From: JANLTP01 sp031363055 | GTDB lineage: Bacteria > Pseudomonadota > Gammaproteobacteria > Burkholderiales > Burkholderiaceae_E | Length of the DNA stretch: 64,000 bases | Direction of reading: 5' to 3' | Assembly: GCA_031363055.1 (NCBI GenBank) | Contig: JANLTP010000241.1 | Location: 1 to 64,000 of the forward strand | In this document: piece after piece, positions 9,038 through 18,219 of the stretch | How positions within the stretch are numbered: the first letter of the stretch is position 1 | Layout: the number at the start of each line of letters is the position of its first letter | Made by a program: the position numbers and the translations under genes | Notes under the pieces: model-generated | What the model was told of the DNA's origin: nothing | Database searches by the model: none | What the model saw: only the letters and a program-made list of their open reading frames with translations

Positions 9038-10641
9038 ACCTCAGCCTTCAGGGTTCGAGGGCCTTCGGCACGAGCGGCTTTCGCGGACGATTTTTTCCAT
9101 TGATCCTGGGTATCCAGAGTTTTGCTGTCGGTTTCGTCCTCGGTATCGAACATGCTGTGCTGCGCGACCATTTTGTCGAACTTGGCTTTTGGATCGCGAC
9201 GACTTTTCAGACGTTTGAAGAGCAGGGCCGCGACCAGGGCGGCCAGCGCAATGCCGCCATAAAGTGCGTAGTCCCACCACGAAGACTCCGCCTCCTTGCG
9301 GGCTGGGGTGACGGCTGGCTTCACGCCTGACGCGTCCGCGTTCGCAGAACTGACGGCAGCGGCTGCAGCGGTCGCCGCTTCCGCCGGTGACAGGCTCACG
9401 GCTGCGGGCGCCGCAGCGATGCTGGGTGCCGCCGCCACGACGGGTGGTGCAGCTACGATGGGAAGTGCGGCCGCGACGGCAGCGGCTGGCTCTGAGGTCA
9501 GGCGCTTCAAGGTTGCAGTGGCTTGGGCAATTTGCCGATCTTTGAGTTCCGCCAGTTTGCCGAGGTCGCCGAGATTACGTTCGAGCTCGGAAATTCGCGA
9601 ATTGGATTCCTTGAGCGCATTGTCGATCGCTGTTTGCTGCTCGTCGGGCGCCAGTGCGCCGCCGTTGCTTTTCGACAGTACCAGTCGATCGTATCGGGCA
9701 TTGCCGCCCGCGCTGCCAGCGCTGGGTGCCTGTTGCGCGGTCGGGCTGGTGTTCGCCAATGCCGGGGCGGCAGCGACGCGCGTTTTGTAAGCCTGGAATA
9801 TTTCCGAGTGGCGGCGCAACTCCGAGGCGATAAACGAGTCGGCATTCGAGAGCATCGCTTCGCGGGCCGGTATGGCCAGCGTTTGATCGGCCTTCAATTG
9901 ATGAATACTGCCAAAGAATGCCTTCGGGTTGGCGCGGAAAATGGCCAGCATGGCGCGATCGAGGGCGACATCGTCGGCCTTGGCCCGAGCCGCTATTATG
10001 GCCAGCGTGTCGCCCTTGGCAACCGCCACAGAGGTGACGTCGTTATCTTGATTGCTACTGGTCGGCGATTTCCTCACGGCGCGTGAGGCGGCCTGCGTGG
10101 CGGCCAGCGCCGGTGCGGATGGCGATGCCGCCTGTGGCGCTCGGGCAGTCGGCGAATCCGCTGTCGTCGCGTTATTGGCTTTGTTCGCCACGACCGGCGC
10201 TGCGGTTTGGGCCACACCGGTCGTGTCTATCCGGTAGGGCCGCGTATCCTCGGTCAACTTCGATCGCAGTTCGACCACAATCGCGATGGTCGGCTCCTCG
10301 ACCGGCTCGCGGGTTCGCAGCAAGATCGTCATGGTGTTCGAAGTGCGCGGCTCGAGGGTCAAAACCAAAGCACTGGTGCCCGCCGTGTACGGAACCTGCG
10401 CCTGTTCATGGGATTGTCGTGAGGCCAATTGTGCCGTCAGCGATTCGGCCTCGGCCGGATTGACCGCGACGACGAGAATTTCAGCCCGCAAAGGTTCGTT
10501 GCGTCCGGACTGGACCGTCAGCGTACCCAAATTCGCCGCCTCGACCGTTCCGGGTGCTGACAGCGCTACGGCGATGAGGGCTGCGAATGGCGACGCCCGC
10601 CGAAACTTCTGGCCACCACTGAGTGAGAAAAACCGATTCAT
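9034..10641 (-). CDS. Short FimV-type protein
   Basis: A 535-residue FimV-like peptidoglycan-binding inner-membrane protein. The start at ATG 10641 gives a signal sequence, then the FimV N-terminal domain (NLGTLTVQSGRNEPLRAEI and the following strand-rich part), a LysM-like segment (VAKGDTLAIIAARAK to QTLAIPAR), a coiled-coil region (ISELERNLGDLGKLAELKDR), an Ala/Val/Pro-rich spacer, and a transmembrane helix (YGGIALAALVAALLF) ahead of a basic cytoplasmic tail. Canonical FimV/HubP proteins are about 900 residues with a long acidic cytoplasmic part and a C-terminal TPR-like domain; here the tail is only about 70 residues. FimV family members organise the cell pole for twitching and type IV pili. 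It begins 14 bp after the altronate-dehydratase frame. Confidence 0.78.
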   Translation of the reverse strand: MNRFFSLSGGQKFRRASPFAALIAVALSAPGTVEAANLGTLTVQSGRNEPLRAEILVVAVNPAEAESLTAQLASRQSHEQAQVPYTAGTSALVLTLEPRTSNTMTILLRTREPVEEPTIAIVVELRSKLTEDTRPYRIDTTGVAQTAAPVVANKANNATTADSPTARAPQAASPSAPALAATQAASRAVRKSPTSSNQDNDVTSVAVAKGDTLAIIAARAKADDVALDRAMLAIFRANPKAFFGSIHQLKADQTLAIPAREAMLSNADSFIASELRRHSEIFQAYKTRVAAAPALANTSPTAQQAPSAGSAGGNARYDRLVLSKSNGGALAPDEQQTAIDNALKESNSRISELERNLGDLGKLAELKDRQIAQATATLKRLTSEPAAAVAAALPIVAAPPVVAAAPSIAAAPAAVSLSPAEAATAAAAAVSSANADASGVKPAVTPARKEAESSWWDYALYGGIALAALVAALLFKRLKSRRDPKAKFDKMVAQHSMFDTEDETDSKTLDTQDQWKKSSAKAARAEGPRTLKAEV

Positions 10642-10655
10642 ATCGTTATGTTGTT

Positions 10656-12192
10656 TCACATTACCGCGCCGAGTTGCCAGGGCACAAACTCGTCGTTGCC
10701 GATTCCAAGGGCTTCGCTCTTGGTTGCCGCACCGCTCGCAACGCTGAGCACCAGATCGAAGATCTCCTGACCTTTTTGTTGCACGCTGACCGACCCGTCG
10801 ATGATTGCTCCACAATTGACGTCCATATCTTCAATCATGCGCTCGTACAGGGTCGTGTTGGTCGCCAGCTTAATCGAAGGCGCCGGTTTGCAGCCATAGA
10901 CAGAACCCCGGCCTGTTGTAAAACAGATGAGATTGGCGCCACCGGCGACCTGGCCTGTTGCTGAGACGGGATCGTAACCCGGCGTGTCCATGAACACGAA
11001 GCCTTTGGCGGTCACAGCGTCGGCGTATTCAAAGACATCAACCAGGTTGGTGGTGCCGCCTTTGGCGACCGCGCCGAGACTCTTCTCAAGAATGGTCGTC
11101 AGCCCGCCCGCCTTGTTGCCCGGCGACGGGTTGTTGTCCATGCTGCCTTCGTTCTTCGCGGTGTAGGCCTCCCACCACTTGATACGGGCGATCAGCTTGT
11201 CGGCGACTGCCTGGCTGACGGCTCGCCGGGTCAGCAGGTGTTCGGCGCCATAGATTTCCGGTGTCTCGGACAAGATGACGGTGCCGCCGTGAGCGACCAG
11301 TAAATCGCAGGCAGCGCCCAGCGCCGGATTGGCGGTGATGCCCGAGTAGCCGTCGGAGCCGCCGCATTGCAGGCCGATCGTGATGTGGCTGGCCGGCAGG
11401 GCCTCGCGCTTGACCTGGTTGGCCTGCGGCAACATCGCCTCGACGGCCGCAATGCCGGCAGCGATGGTTTTGCGGGTGCCGCCGGAGTTCTGAATGATCA
11501 GCGGTTGCAGCAAGGTTGATTCTGACAGCCCTCGGGCCATGAACAACGAGTCCATCTGATTGGCTTCGTTGTTCATGGCCGATGATCACGACGCCCGCGA
11601 AATTCACATGCCGGACATAACCGGCGATGGTTTTTCTGAGCACATCGATGCCGGCGCCGTCGCTATCCATACCGCAACCCGATGAGTGCGTGATCGGGAC
11701 GATGCCATCGACGTTCGGGAATGCCTTGAGCAATTCGGGTGTGAAATGGGCCGCGACATACTTCGAGACCGATGCCGAGCAATTGACGGTTGAGATGACG
11801 CCGATGTAATTGCGGGTGGCGACTCGGCCGTCGCTGCGGCGAATGCCCATGAATATGGCCGGCTTGTCCGGCATCGGGGTTGCTTTGACGTCAGCCCCCA
11901 CCGCGTAATCGCGCTCGAAGGTATCAAAGTGCAAATTGTGGGTATGGACGTGTTGCCCCACTTCAATATCACAGGTCGCAAAGCCGATGATCTGGTTATA
12001 GCGTTTGACTGCCGCGCCTTTTTTGACGGCACGAACGGCGACCTTGTGACCGGGCGGAATCGCATCGAGACAGAGCATTTGTTCGGCTTCGATCCGGGTG
12101 CCCGCCGCCAAGGGCCGGGCGGCGATGACCACATCGTCGTTTGGATTCAGCCGCAATGACGGACGACGAATCAACGGGATGATTTGTGCCAT
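10656..12192 (-). pseudogene. uxaA: UxaA-family altronate dehydratase, frameshifted
   Basis: The full gene would encode a UxaA-type sugar-acid dehydratase of about 510 residues, but it is in two frames. From ATG 12192 an N-terminal SAF domain and the first half of the catalytic domain are read (MGIRRSDGRVATRNYIGV, THSSGCGMDS) up to FAGVVIIG at about 11578. The rest continues in another frame from EANQMDSLF (11567) to the stop at 10656 (GLQCGGSDGYSGITANPA, MDTPGYDPVSATG). The family's GLGCE motif should sit at the junction, but 10 unrelated bases replace the expected 9. Those bases form one arm of a perfect 15-bp inverted repeat (11535-11580). Unless it is an assembly error, the enzyme is lost or is made as two pieces: open frames 11086-12192 and 10656-11576, the latter with its own ATG. 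It is divergent from the TRAP permease genes. Confidence 0.82.
11535..11580. repeat. Perfect 15-bp inverted repeat at the uxaA frameshift
   Basis: Arms GGCCATGAACAACGA (11535-11549) and TCGTTGTTCATGGCC (11566-11580) match with no mismatch around a 16-base loop. The 11535-11549 arm encodes the conserved SLFMA stretch of the reading frame. The other arm replaces the codons of the conserved LGC motif and carries the extra base that shifts the frame. Confidence 0.9.
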
Positions 12193-12212
12193 AGCCTGCT
12201 TGCCTGAAGTGC

Positions 12213-12228
12213 GACATTTCGCGATGTC
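12213..12228. promoter_or_regulatory. Candidate operator upstream of uxaA
   Basis: GACAT and ATGTC arms around TTCGCG, about 20 bp upstream of the UxaA start and within the 118-bp gap divergent to the TRAP genes. Dimeric sugar-acid regulators often bind such sites, but no regulator gene is adjacent. Based on symmetry only. Confidence 0.25.
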
Positions 12229-12310
12229 TCTATTTTAGCGCTTGCTGCGTGAATCGCTGTGCCGCTCGGTCGAACTGCGGCCTTGGGCCACCCCATGTTA
12301 AGGTTGCGTC

Positions 12311-12817
12311 ATGGAGCCGACAAAAATGGGCGCTGAGCCAATCAGCGCTGAAGCCTCGCCGCGTTGGGAAGAACGCTTGATGGTCGCTTGCATGGCTGCG
12401 TTGGTCGTCATCACATTGCTCAACGTTCTGACGCGTTACCTGACCGATGATTCGTTTGCCTGGACCGAGGAGTTCTCGGTTGCGCTGATGGTGGTCATGA
12501 CCTTGGCGGGTGCCAGCGCTGTGGCGTTTCGCGATCGCCACATTCGAATTGAATTTTTCTTCAATCGCAAAACGGTCGACGGCGCCGACGAACCCAGACG
12601 CGGACTGCAACGTTTTGGTCTGATTTTGTCCGGTCTGTTCTTTGTGTTGATGGCGCTCCTGTTCACCCGACTGGTCTGGGATCAGATTCGATTTGCCGAG
12701 ACCTCGATGGGCCTTGGCATTCCGCTGTGGTGGTATTCGGCGGTGATCCCACCCATCTGTCTGGTGATCGCCTGGCGCTGCCTGGCGCGTTTGCGAAGGC
12801 TCCTGAGTTCAACGTGA
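12311..12817 (+). CDS. TRAP transporter small permease (DctQ)
   Basis: A 168-residue, four-helix inner-membrane protein of the TRAP DctQ family, the small membrane subunit of a sodium-coupled secondary transporter that depends on a periplasmic binding protein. LLNVLTRYLTDDSFAWTEEF and VAFRDRHIRIEFF are the family's signature blocks after helix 1 and helix 2. It is followed 7 bp later by the large permease. No DctP binding protein lies in this cluster, which is unusual. Facing a uronic/aldonic-acid enzyme gene on one side and an idonate-type dehydrogenase on the other, it probably moves a sugar acid. Confidence 0.88.
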   Translation: MEPTKMGAEPISAEASPRWEERLMVACMAALVVITLLNVLTRYLTDDSFAWTEEFSVALMVVMTLAGASAVAFRDRHIRIEFFFNRKTVDGADEPRRGLQRFGLILSGLFFVLMALLFTRLVWDQIRFAETSMGLGIPLWWYSAVIPPICLVIAWRCLARLRRLLSST

Positions 12818-12824
12818 GCACGAC

Positions 12825-14123
12825 ATGATCGCGGCGGTCTTGCTGGTGTCGTTTATCTCGCTGATGTTAGCGGGCGTGCCAATCGCCGTGTCAATGGGTG
12901 TGTCGGGGCTGCTCTGCATCATCTGGGCCAATTTTGATGCGCAGTGGTTCGGACTGTTGGCCGTGCCGCAGAACTTTTACTCGGCGATCGCCAAATACCC
13001 GTTGCTGGCGTTACCGATGTTCGTGCTGGTTGGCTCGATCTTCGATCGTTCCGGTGTTGCACAACGGATGGTCAACTTTGCCATCGCTTGCGTCGGCCGC
13101 GGCCCGGGCATGTTGCCGACGGTCGCGATTCTGGTCGCCATGGTCCTCGGTGGCATTTCCGGCTCCGGGCCGGCGAACGCCGCCGCCGTGGGCAGTGTCA
13201 TGATTGCCGCGATGTCACGGGCCGGTTACCCGGCGAGCTTTTCGGCGACGGTCGTGGGTGCAGCGGCAGCCACCGATATCCTGATTCCGCCGAGCATTGC
13301 GTTTGTCATCTATAGCGTCCTGGTGCCCGGCGCCAGTGTGCCGGCGATGTTCGCCGCCGGCATGATTCCCGGCATTCTGGCGGGCATTGCCTTGATCCTG
13401 CCGGCTATTGTGCTGTCGCGCCGCCATGGCTTTGGCGCTGCCGAGCGCGAGTTGGCCCGACCGCCGTTCTGGAAGAGTCTGCGTGAAGCCGCCTGGGGCC
13501 TGGCCGCGCCGGTGTTGATCCTCGGTGGCATGCGGCTGGGCTGGTTCACACCGACAGAGGCCGCTGTTGTGGCCGTCGCCTATGGCCTGTTTGTCGGACT
13601 GGTGATCCACCGCTCGATCGGTTGGCGCGATTTGTATCCGATCTTCCGGGAGGCCGGCGAAGTGTCGGCCGTGATCATGATGATCCTCGGTGCTGCCGGC
13701 ATTTTCTCCTATTCGCTGAACACACTCGGAGTCGCCGATCCGATTGCGATCTGGGTCAAGGACGCCGGCCTGGGCAGCTCGGGCACCCTGGCGCTGGTGC
13801 TGCTGGCGCTGCTGTTCATCAGCATGTTCATCGACGGCGTGTCGATCTTCCTGATCTTCATACCGTTGATTTACCCGATCGCGATTGCCTTGAAGTGGGA
13901 CCTCGTCTGGTTTGGCGTACTACTCACCCTGGTGGTTGCCAAGGCGCAATTCACGCCGCCCCTGGCAGTTAATCTCATGGTGTCCTGCCGGCTGGCCGGT
14001 GTCTCGATCGAGTCAACCGTGCCCTGGGTACTCTGGTTTATCGTCAGTTTTATCGTCATGATCGCGGCGGTTTTTTTCTGGCCAGAGCTGGCGCTTTGGT
14101 TGCCGCGTCGGTTGGGGTATTGA
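12825..14123 (+). CDS. TRAP transporter large permease (DctM)
   Basis: A 432-residue polytopic inner-membrane protein, the transport-catalysing DctM subunit. Family blocks include the N-terminal LAGVPIAVSMGVSG, the AKYPLLALPMFVLVG loop, GGISGSGPANAAAVGSVMI, ATDILIPPSIAFVIY, and the conserved FTPTEAAVVAVAYG and TPPLAVNLMV segments. It pairs with the DctQ gene upstream. It ends 17 bp from the convergent idonate-type dehydrogenase. A binding protein to complete the transporter must lie elsewhere or be shared with another TRAP system. Confidence 0.9.
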   Translation: MIAAVLLVSFISLMLAGVPIAVSMGVSGLLCIIWANFDAQWFGLLAVPQNFYSAIAKYPLLALPMFVLVGSIFDRSGVAQRMVNFAIACVGRGPGMLPTVAILVAMVLGGISGSGPANAAAVGSVMIAAMSRAGYPASFSATVVGAAAATDILIPPSIAFVIYSVLVPGASVPAMFAAGMIPGILAGIALILPAIVLSRRHGFGAAERELARPPFWKSLREAAWGLAAPVLILGGMRLGWFTPTEAAVVAVAYGLFVGLVIHRSIGWRDLYPIFREAGEVSAVIMMILGAAGIFSYSLNTLGVADPIAIWVKDAGLGSSGTLALVLLALLFISMFIDGVSIFLIFIPLIYPIAIALKWDLVWFGVLLTLVVAKAQFTPPLAVNLMVSCRLAGVSIESTVPWVLWFIVSFIVMIAAVFFWPELALWLPRRLGY

Positions 14124-14140
14124 GGCTCGCTCTGAGCCGT

Positions 14141-15178
14141 TCATTGCACCCGAAGCTGGACCTTCATGCTGCGTGTCTTGTCTCGCGCCAAGGTAATGGC
14201 GGCAGCCGCCTCCATGAGCGGATGGGTGCCGGACAGAACCGGCCGGACATCGACCCGGCGCTCGGCAATCGCACGCACCGCCGGCTCGAACACATTGCCC
14301 CAGCGGAACGAGCCGCGCACATCAAGTTCGCGCGACATGATCAGATTCGCCATCAGGTGCATGCCGTCGGCCGGCAAGGTTCCGACTTGAACGATGACGC
14401 CACCGCGTCGAACCGTCTCCAGGCAACTGGCCAGCGCTGGTGCCGCACCTGAAACTTCGAAGGCGACATCAGGTTCGCCGATGACCGTCGATAGCGTCGT
14501 GCCAGGTGGAAGCTGATCGGTACGCACGACGTCATCGGCTCCGATCAAGCTAGCCACCGACAGTGGGTGATCGACGACATCGGTAATGGTGATCCGCGAG
14601 GCGCCGGCCATCCGGCAAGCCAGAACCTGCATGCAGCCAATAGTGCCGCTGCCGGTGATCAGCACATGTTTGCCCAGCAGATTACCGGCGCGGAAAGCCG
14701 AGTGCAGGGCCACCGCCAGCGGCTCGCTCATGGCGATTTCTTCCAGCGATACATCGGTCGTGACCGCCACACATTGCCGTTGCGGCATGACAAAATACTC
14801 GCTGAACATCCCCTGCATATGCGGAAACACGCTGGCGCTACCGAGGAATTTCATGTTGCTGCATAAATTCTCACGGCCCGCGCGGCAGCCCGGGCAATTG
14901 CCGCAGGGTCGCGACGGATTGACCGCGATCCGATCGCCGATCTTGACCTGGGTGACGCCGGCGCCGATGCCGGCCACGACGCCGGATGCCTCGTGACCTG
15001 GCGTCAACGGTTCGCGAATCATGAAGTTGCCGACGCGGCCATGAAAGTAGTAGTGCATGTCCGAGCCGCAGATGCCAGCGGCGCCGAGTCTGATCAGTAC
15101 TTCGCCGTCGCCGGCAACGGGCATCGGAACATCCAGAACGCGCAGATCATTGGCGCCAAAAACTTTGCATTCGAGCAT
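14141..15178 (-). CDS. idnD: Zinc-dependent L-idonate 5-dehydrogenase-like enzyme
   Basis: A 345-residue medium-chain dehydrogenase that resembles L-idonate 5-dehydrogenase, which oxidises L-idonate to 5-ketogluconate. Catalytic zinc ligands are Cys37 (AGICGSDMHYY), His62 and Glu63 (PGHEASG). The structural zinc site is Cys92, Cys95, Cys98 and Cys106 (CGNCPGCRAGRENLC). The HGRVGNFMIREPL segment after the first zinc ligand is characteristic of idonate and related polyol dehydrogenases. The Rossmann motif is GSGTIG. It is convergent with the TRAP permeases, supporting a sugar-acid theme for 10.6-15.2 kb. L-gulonate or threonate-type substrates are possible alternatives. Confidence 0.8.
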   Translation of the reverse strand: MLECKVFGANDLRVLDVPMPVAGDGEVLIRLGAAGICGSDMHYYFHGRVGNFMIREPLTPGHEASGVVAGIGAGVTQVKIGDRIAVNPSRPCGNCPGCRAGRENLCSNMKFLGSASVFPHMQGMFSEYFVMPQRQCVAVTTDVSLEEIAMSEPLAVALHSAFRAGNLLGKHVLITGSGTIGCMQVLACRMAGASRITITDVVDHPLSVASLIGADDVVRTDQLPPGTTLSTVIGEPDVAFEVSGAAPALASCLETVRRGGVIVQVGTLPADGMHLMANLIMSRELDVRGSFRWGNVFEPAVRAIAERRVDVRPVLSGTHPLMEAAAAITLARDKTRSMKVQLRVQ

Positions 15179-15402
15179 TGCAACTTCCTGATTTGATGTA
15201 CGTTATCGTCGCGACTGAGCGTGATGCTGACGATGGTAGCATGCAGCTTTTGCGCGACACTATGCACTGGCGCAACACCGTTTTGCGCCGAAGAATTCTC
15301 TACACTCAACCGCTCATCGGTTTGCACTGGAGTGTTGCACGCGGGCGGCGGAAAACGTTTTATTGGGAACCTATTGTTGTCGCAAACTTCGGATCAATCC
15401 AC

Positions 15403-16080
15403 ATGAAAAATTTCATTCTGTTTGGTGCCTTGTTGATTGCTGCGCCTGCGATGGCGCAAGATGCCACCCCCGACATCGCGCCGTATCTGCAGGGCGGTAT
15501 CTCCGGATTCGGTGGTGGTGTTTCGTTCGGCACCGGTACGGCGTTTCGGATTCGTGCCGATCTCTATCACGGCATTTCACGCACAGTCAATCAAACCGAG
15601 TCCGGCGTTCGTTACCAGGGCAAACTAAAGTATTCCGAGTCGGGGCTTTTTGTCGATTGGTTTCCATCGTCGTCGCGATTTCGCCTGTCCGGCGGCGCAT
15701 TCTTTAATCGCTCACAAATTGATCTGAATGGTAATGCGGCAAACGGGACCTCGGCCGACATCAACGGCCGCTCCTACGCCTTGAGCGGTGCTGATTCGGT
15801 CAGTGCCAGCGTCCGTTGGCCGTCGGTCATGCCGTATCTGGGCGTAGGCTGGGGCATGGGTCCGAGCGACAAGGGTTGGAACTTCACGGCTGACCTCGGG
15901 GTTGCCTTGGGCCGCCCGAAAACCACGCTGGAGGTCTCACCGAGCATTCGCGCCAAGATCACTGGTGCCGGCCTTAATGCCGACAACGAGCTCGACGCCG
16001 AACGCCAGCAGTTTCAGGATTCCGCCAACAAGTACTTTGTCTATCCGGTCGCTCGCGCCGGCATCAGCTACAAATTCTAG
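15403..16080 (+). CDS. Outer-membrane beta-barrel protein
   Basis: A 225-residue exported protein. The start ATG 15403 gives a clean signal peptide (MKNFILFGALLIAAPAMAQ, cleavage after AMA). The mature part alternates polar and hydrophobic residues with many Gly and aromatic residues (YLQGGISGFGGGVSFGTG, GLFVDWFPSSSRFRLSGG, MPYLGVGWGMGPSDKGWNF) and ends in a terminal Phe (AGISYKF), the standard recognition signal for barrel assembly. It is similar in style to small OmpW/OmpA-type barrels but I cannot assign a family function. It is followed by a rho-independent terminator, so it is probably monocistronic. The 224-bp upstream gap contains TTGCGC/GCGCAA inverted-repeat elements near 15250-15275 of unknown meaning. 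Confidence 0.75.
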   Translation: MKNFILFGALLIAAPAMAQDATPDIAPYLQGGISGFGGGVSFGTGTAFRIRADLYHGISRTVNQTESGVRYQGKLKYSESGLFVDWFPSSSRFRLSGGAFFNRSQIDLNGNAANGTSADINGRSYALSGADSVSASVRWPSVMPYLGVGWGMGPSDKGWNFTADLGVALGRPKTTLEVSPSIRAKITGAGLNADNELDAERQQFQDSANKYFVYPVARAGISYKF

Positions 16081-16131
16081 AGATCGCCCCGAAGTCTGGA
16101 GCACAGTCGCAAGCGACGGATTTTTCCAACA

Positions 16132-16177
16132 CGCCGTGATTACTGGCCGGTTACCGGTCGCCAATCGCGGCGTTTTT
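16132..16177 (+). terminator. Rho-independent terminator after the barrel protein
   Basis: A 10-bp stem (CGCCGTGATT paired with AATCGCGGCG, one G-T pair) encloses a second GC-rich hairpin and is followed directly by TTTTTCATTTT. It lies 52 bp after the stop of the outer-membrane protein gene and upstream of the ABC exporter gene. Confidence 0.8.
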
Positions 16178-16239
16178 CATTTTGAGGCTGGCTTTTCGGT
16201 ACTATGTCGCCCCGTACCCGCTCCACGTGATGCCCACTG

Positions 16240-18087
16240 TTGAACACCAGCGCCAGACCGAGTTCCGAACGCAGTTCACTATCATTGTTGGCATCGCTGA
16301 CACCGTTTCTTCGGCCCTACAGCGGCCGGTTGGTCATTGCGAGCCTGGCGCTTTTGCTCGCGGCCGGCGCGACGCTGGCCATTCCGCTGGCCTTTCGACA
16401 ACTCATTGATCTCGGGTTTACGGCCGGCGATATTGCCAACAGCGGCGTCAACGTCAACTGGTCGTTCCTGCTGTTGTTTGGCGTCGCCCTGGTGTTGGCG
16501 CTGGGCACATCAATCCGCTTTTATTACGTCTCCTGGCTCGGCGAGCGGGTGACGGCCGATTTGCGTACCGCCGTTTACTCACATGTATTGCGACAGGACC
16601 CGAGCTTTTTCGAGACCCTGAAGACCGGCGAAGTATTGTCGCGCCTGACGACCGACACGACGTTGATTCAGACGCTGGTGGGCACCAGTGTGTCGATGGG
16701 GCTGCGCAATGTGCTGCTGTTCGTCGGCAGTATCGTCATGATGATTTATACCAGTCCCCGTCTGGCCGCCATTATTGTCGGCCTGATTCTCATGACCATG
16801 TTGCCGATCCTGTTCTTCGGGCGGCGCGTGCGCAAGCTCTCGCGCAGCAGCCAGGACAAGGTCGCCGACACCAGTGCGCTGGCCGGCGAACGTTTGAACG
16901 CGATTCAAACCGTACAGGCGTTTGCGCGCGAAGGCTACGAAGCCAAGCGATTTGGTGATGCGACCGAATCAGCCTTTGGCGCTGCCATTCGCCGCATTCG
17001 TGCGCGCTCCTCGCTGACGGCGTTGGCGATCGTGTTGATCTTTGGTGCCATTGTTTTTGTGCTTTGGCTGGGTGCGCATGCGGTCATTGCCGGCACCATG
17101 AGCGGCGGCACGTTAACCCAGTTCATCCTATATGCGGGTTTGGTTGCGGGCGCGACCGGCGCCCTGTCCGAGGTCATGGGCGACGTGCAACGCGCGGCCG
17201 GTGCGACTGAACGACTGCTGGAGCTGCTGGCCGTTCGGCCTGCTATCCGGCAGGAGTTGATGCCGGCGGCGTCATCGACGGCGTCCGTGGCATCCCCTGC
17301 GTCAGTGGCGTCGACTCTGGCGTCGGCACCATCTGATCCTGCGATTCGCAAAGGTTCTAATCTGACGCTGAGCAAGGTTCAGTTTCACTATTCGTCGCGC
17401 CCCGACACGCAGGCGCTGACGGATATCAATCTGACGATAGCGGCCGGCGAAACGGTAGCGGTTGTCGGCCCTTCGGGTGCCGGCAAGACGACGTTGTTTC
17501 AATTGATCTTGCGTTACTACGATCCGCAAAGTGGCGAAATCAAATTGGACGGTCGCGATATTCGCAGCTTCGAGCCGGCTGAGTTGCGTGCCCGGGTCGG
17601 TGTGGTTGCGCAGGATTCGACGATTTTCTCGGCCGATGCGTTCGAGAATATCCGCTACGGCCGGCTCGAGGCTGAAGATGCGGCCGTCAAGCTGGCCGCT
17701 GAAGCCGCCAACGCCGCCGAGTTCATCGAGCGTTTGCCGCAGGGCTACAGCACCTTTCTGGGCGAACGCGGCGTGCGTCTGTCAGGCGGTCAGCGCCAAC
17801 GCATTGCGATTGCCCGGGCCTTGCTGAAGAACCCGCCGATACTCTTGCTCGACGAAGCGACCAGCGCGCTCGATGCTGAAAGCGAACGGCTGGTTCAGCA
17901 GGCTCTGGAAGCTGCTATGCGTGGCCGCACCACGCTGGTCATTGCCCATCGGCTGGCCACGGTCGTGGGCGCCGATCGCATCATCGTCCTCGATCAGGGC
18001 CGAATCGTCGAGCAGGGTCGGCATGTCGATCTGATCCAGCAGGGCGGTCTGTACGCGCGACTCGCACAAATGCAATTTCAGGCGTGA
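16240..18087 (+). CDS. ABC exporter, fused permease and ATPase
   Basis: A 615-residue half-transporter of the MsbA/LmrA type with six N-terminal membrane helices and a C-terminal ATPase domain. Walker A is GPSGAGKTT, the signature is LSGGQRQR, Walker B is ILLLDEATSALD, and the H-loop is VIAHRLAT. The coupling-helix region has LKTGEVLSRLTTDTTLIQ. The start appears to be TTG at 16240, since an in-frame stop lies four codons earlier and the conserved first helix begins soon after. A low-complexity Ala/Ser/Val/Pro linker of about 25 residues (17265-17340) separates the two domains. Substrate may be a lipid, drug or peptide; it cannot be told from the sequence. Confidence 0.88.
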   Translation: MNTSARPSSERSSLSLLASLTPFLRPYSGRLVIASLALLLAAGATLAIPLAFRQLIDLGFTAGDIANSGVNVNWSFLLLFGVALVLALGTSIRFYYVSWLGERVTADLRTAVYSHVLRQDPSFFETLKTGEVLSRLTTDTTLIQTLVGTSVSMGLRNVLLFVGSIVMMIYTSPRLAAIIVGLILMTMLPILFFGRRVRKLSRSSQDKVADTSALAGERLNAIQTVQAFAREGYEAKRFGDATESAFGAAIRRIRARSSLTALAIVLIFGAIVFVLWLGAHAVIAGTMSGGTLTQFILYAGLVAGATGALSEVMGDVQRAAGATERLLELLAVRPAIRQELMPAASSTASVASPASVASTLASAPSDPAIRKGSNLTLSKVQFHYSSRPDTQALTDINLTIAAGETVAVVGPSGAGKTTLFQLILRYYDPQSGEIKLDGRDIRSFEPAELRARVGVVAQDSTIFSADAFENIRYGRLEAEDAAVKLAAEAANAAEFIERLPQGYSTFLGERGVRLSGGQRQRIAIARALLKNPPILLLDEATSALDAESERLVQQALEAAMRGRTTLVIAHRLATVVGADRIIVLDQGRIVEQGRHVDLIQQGGLYARLAQMQFQA

Positions 18088-18219
18088 AAATCCAGGCTTG
18101 ATCGTCCCGAACTGATCGCAACTGATCTACGCTGCAACTAATCACGATTGCAACTCAATAGCGCGCTGGCGCGCCAGTCATAATATGAGCGTGTTCATCG
18201 TATTAAGATTGGTCGCGCC

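Noticed and set aside
15250..15275. TTGCGC/GCGCAA inverted repeat upstream of the barrel protein as an operator
   Set aside because: The arms are 14 bases apart and overlap another half-similar element. Too weak to call a regulatory site with confidence.
18168..18180. GGCGCGCC-type palindrome before the alkyl sulfatase gene
   Set aside because: GC-only palindromes of this size are expected by chance in such DNA, and it is not placed at a convincing promoter.
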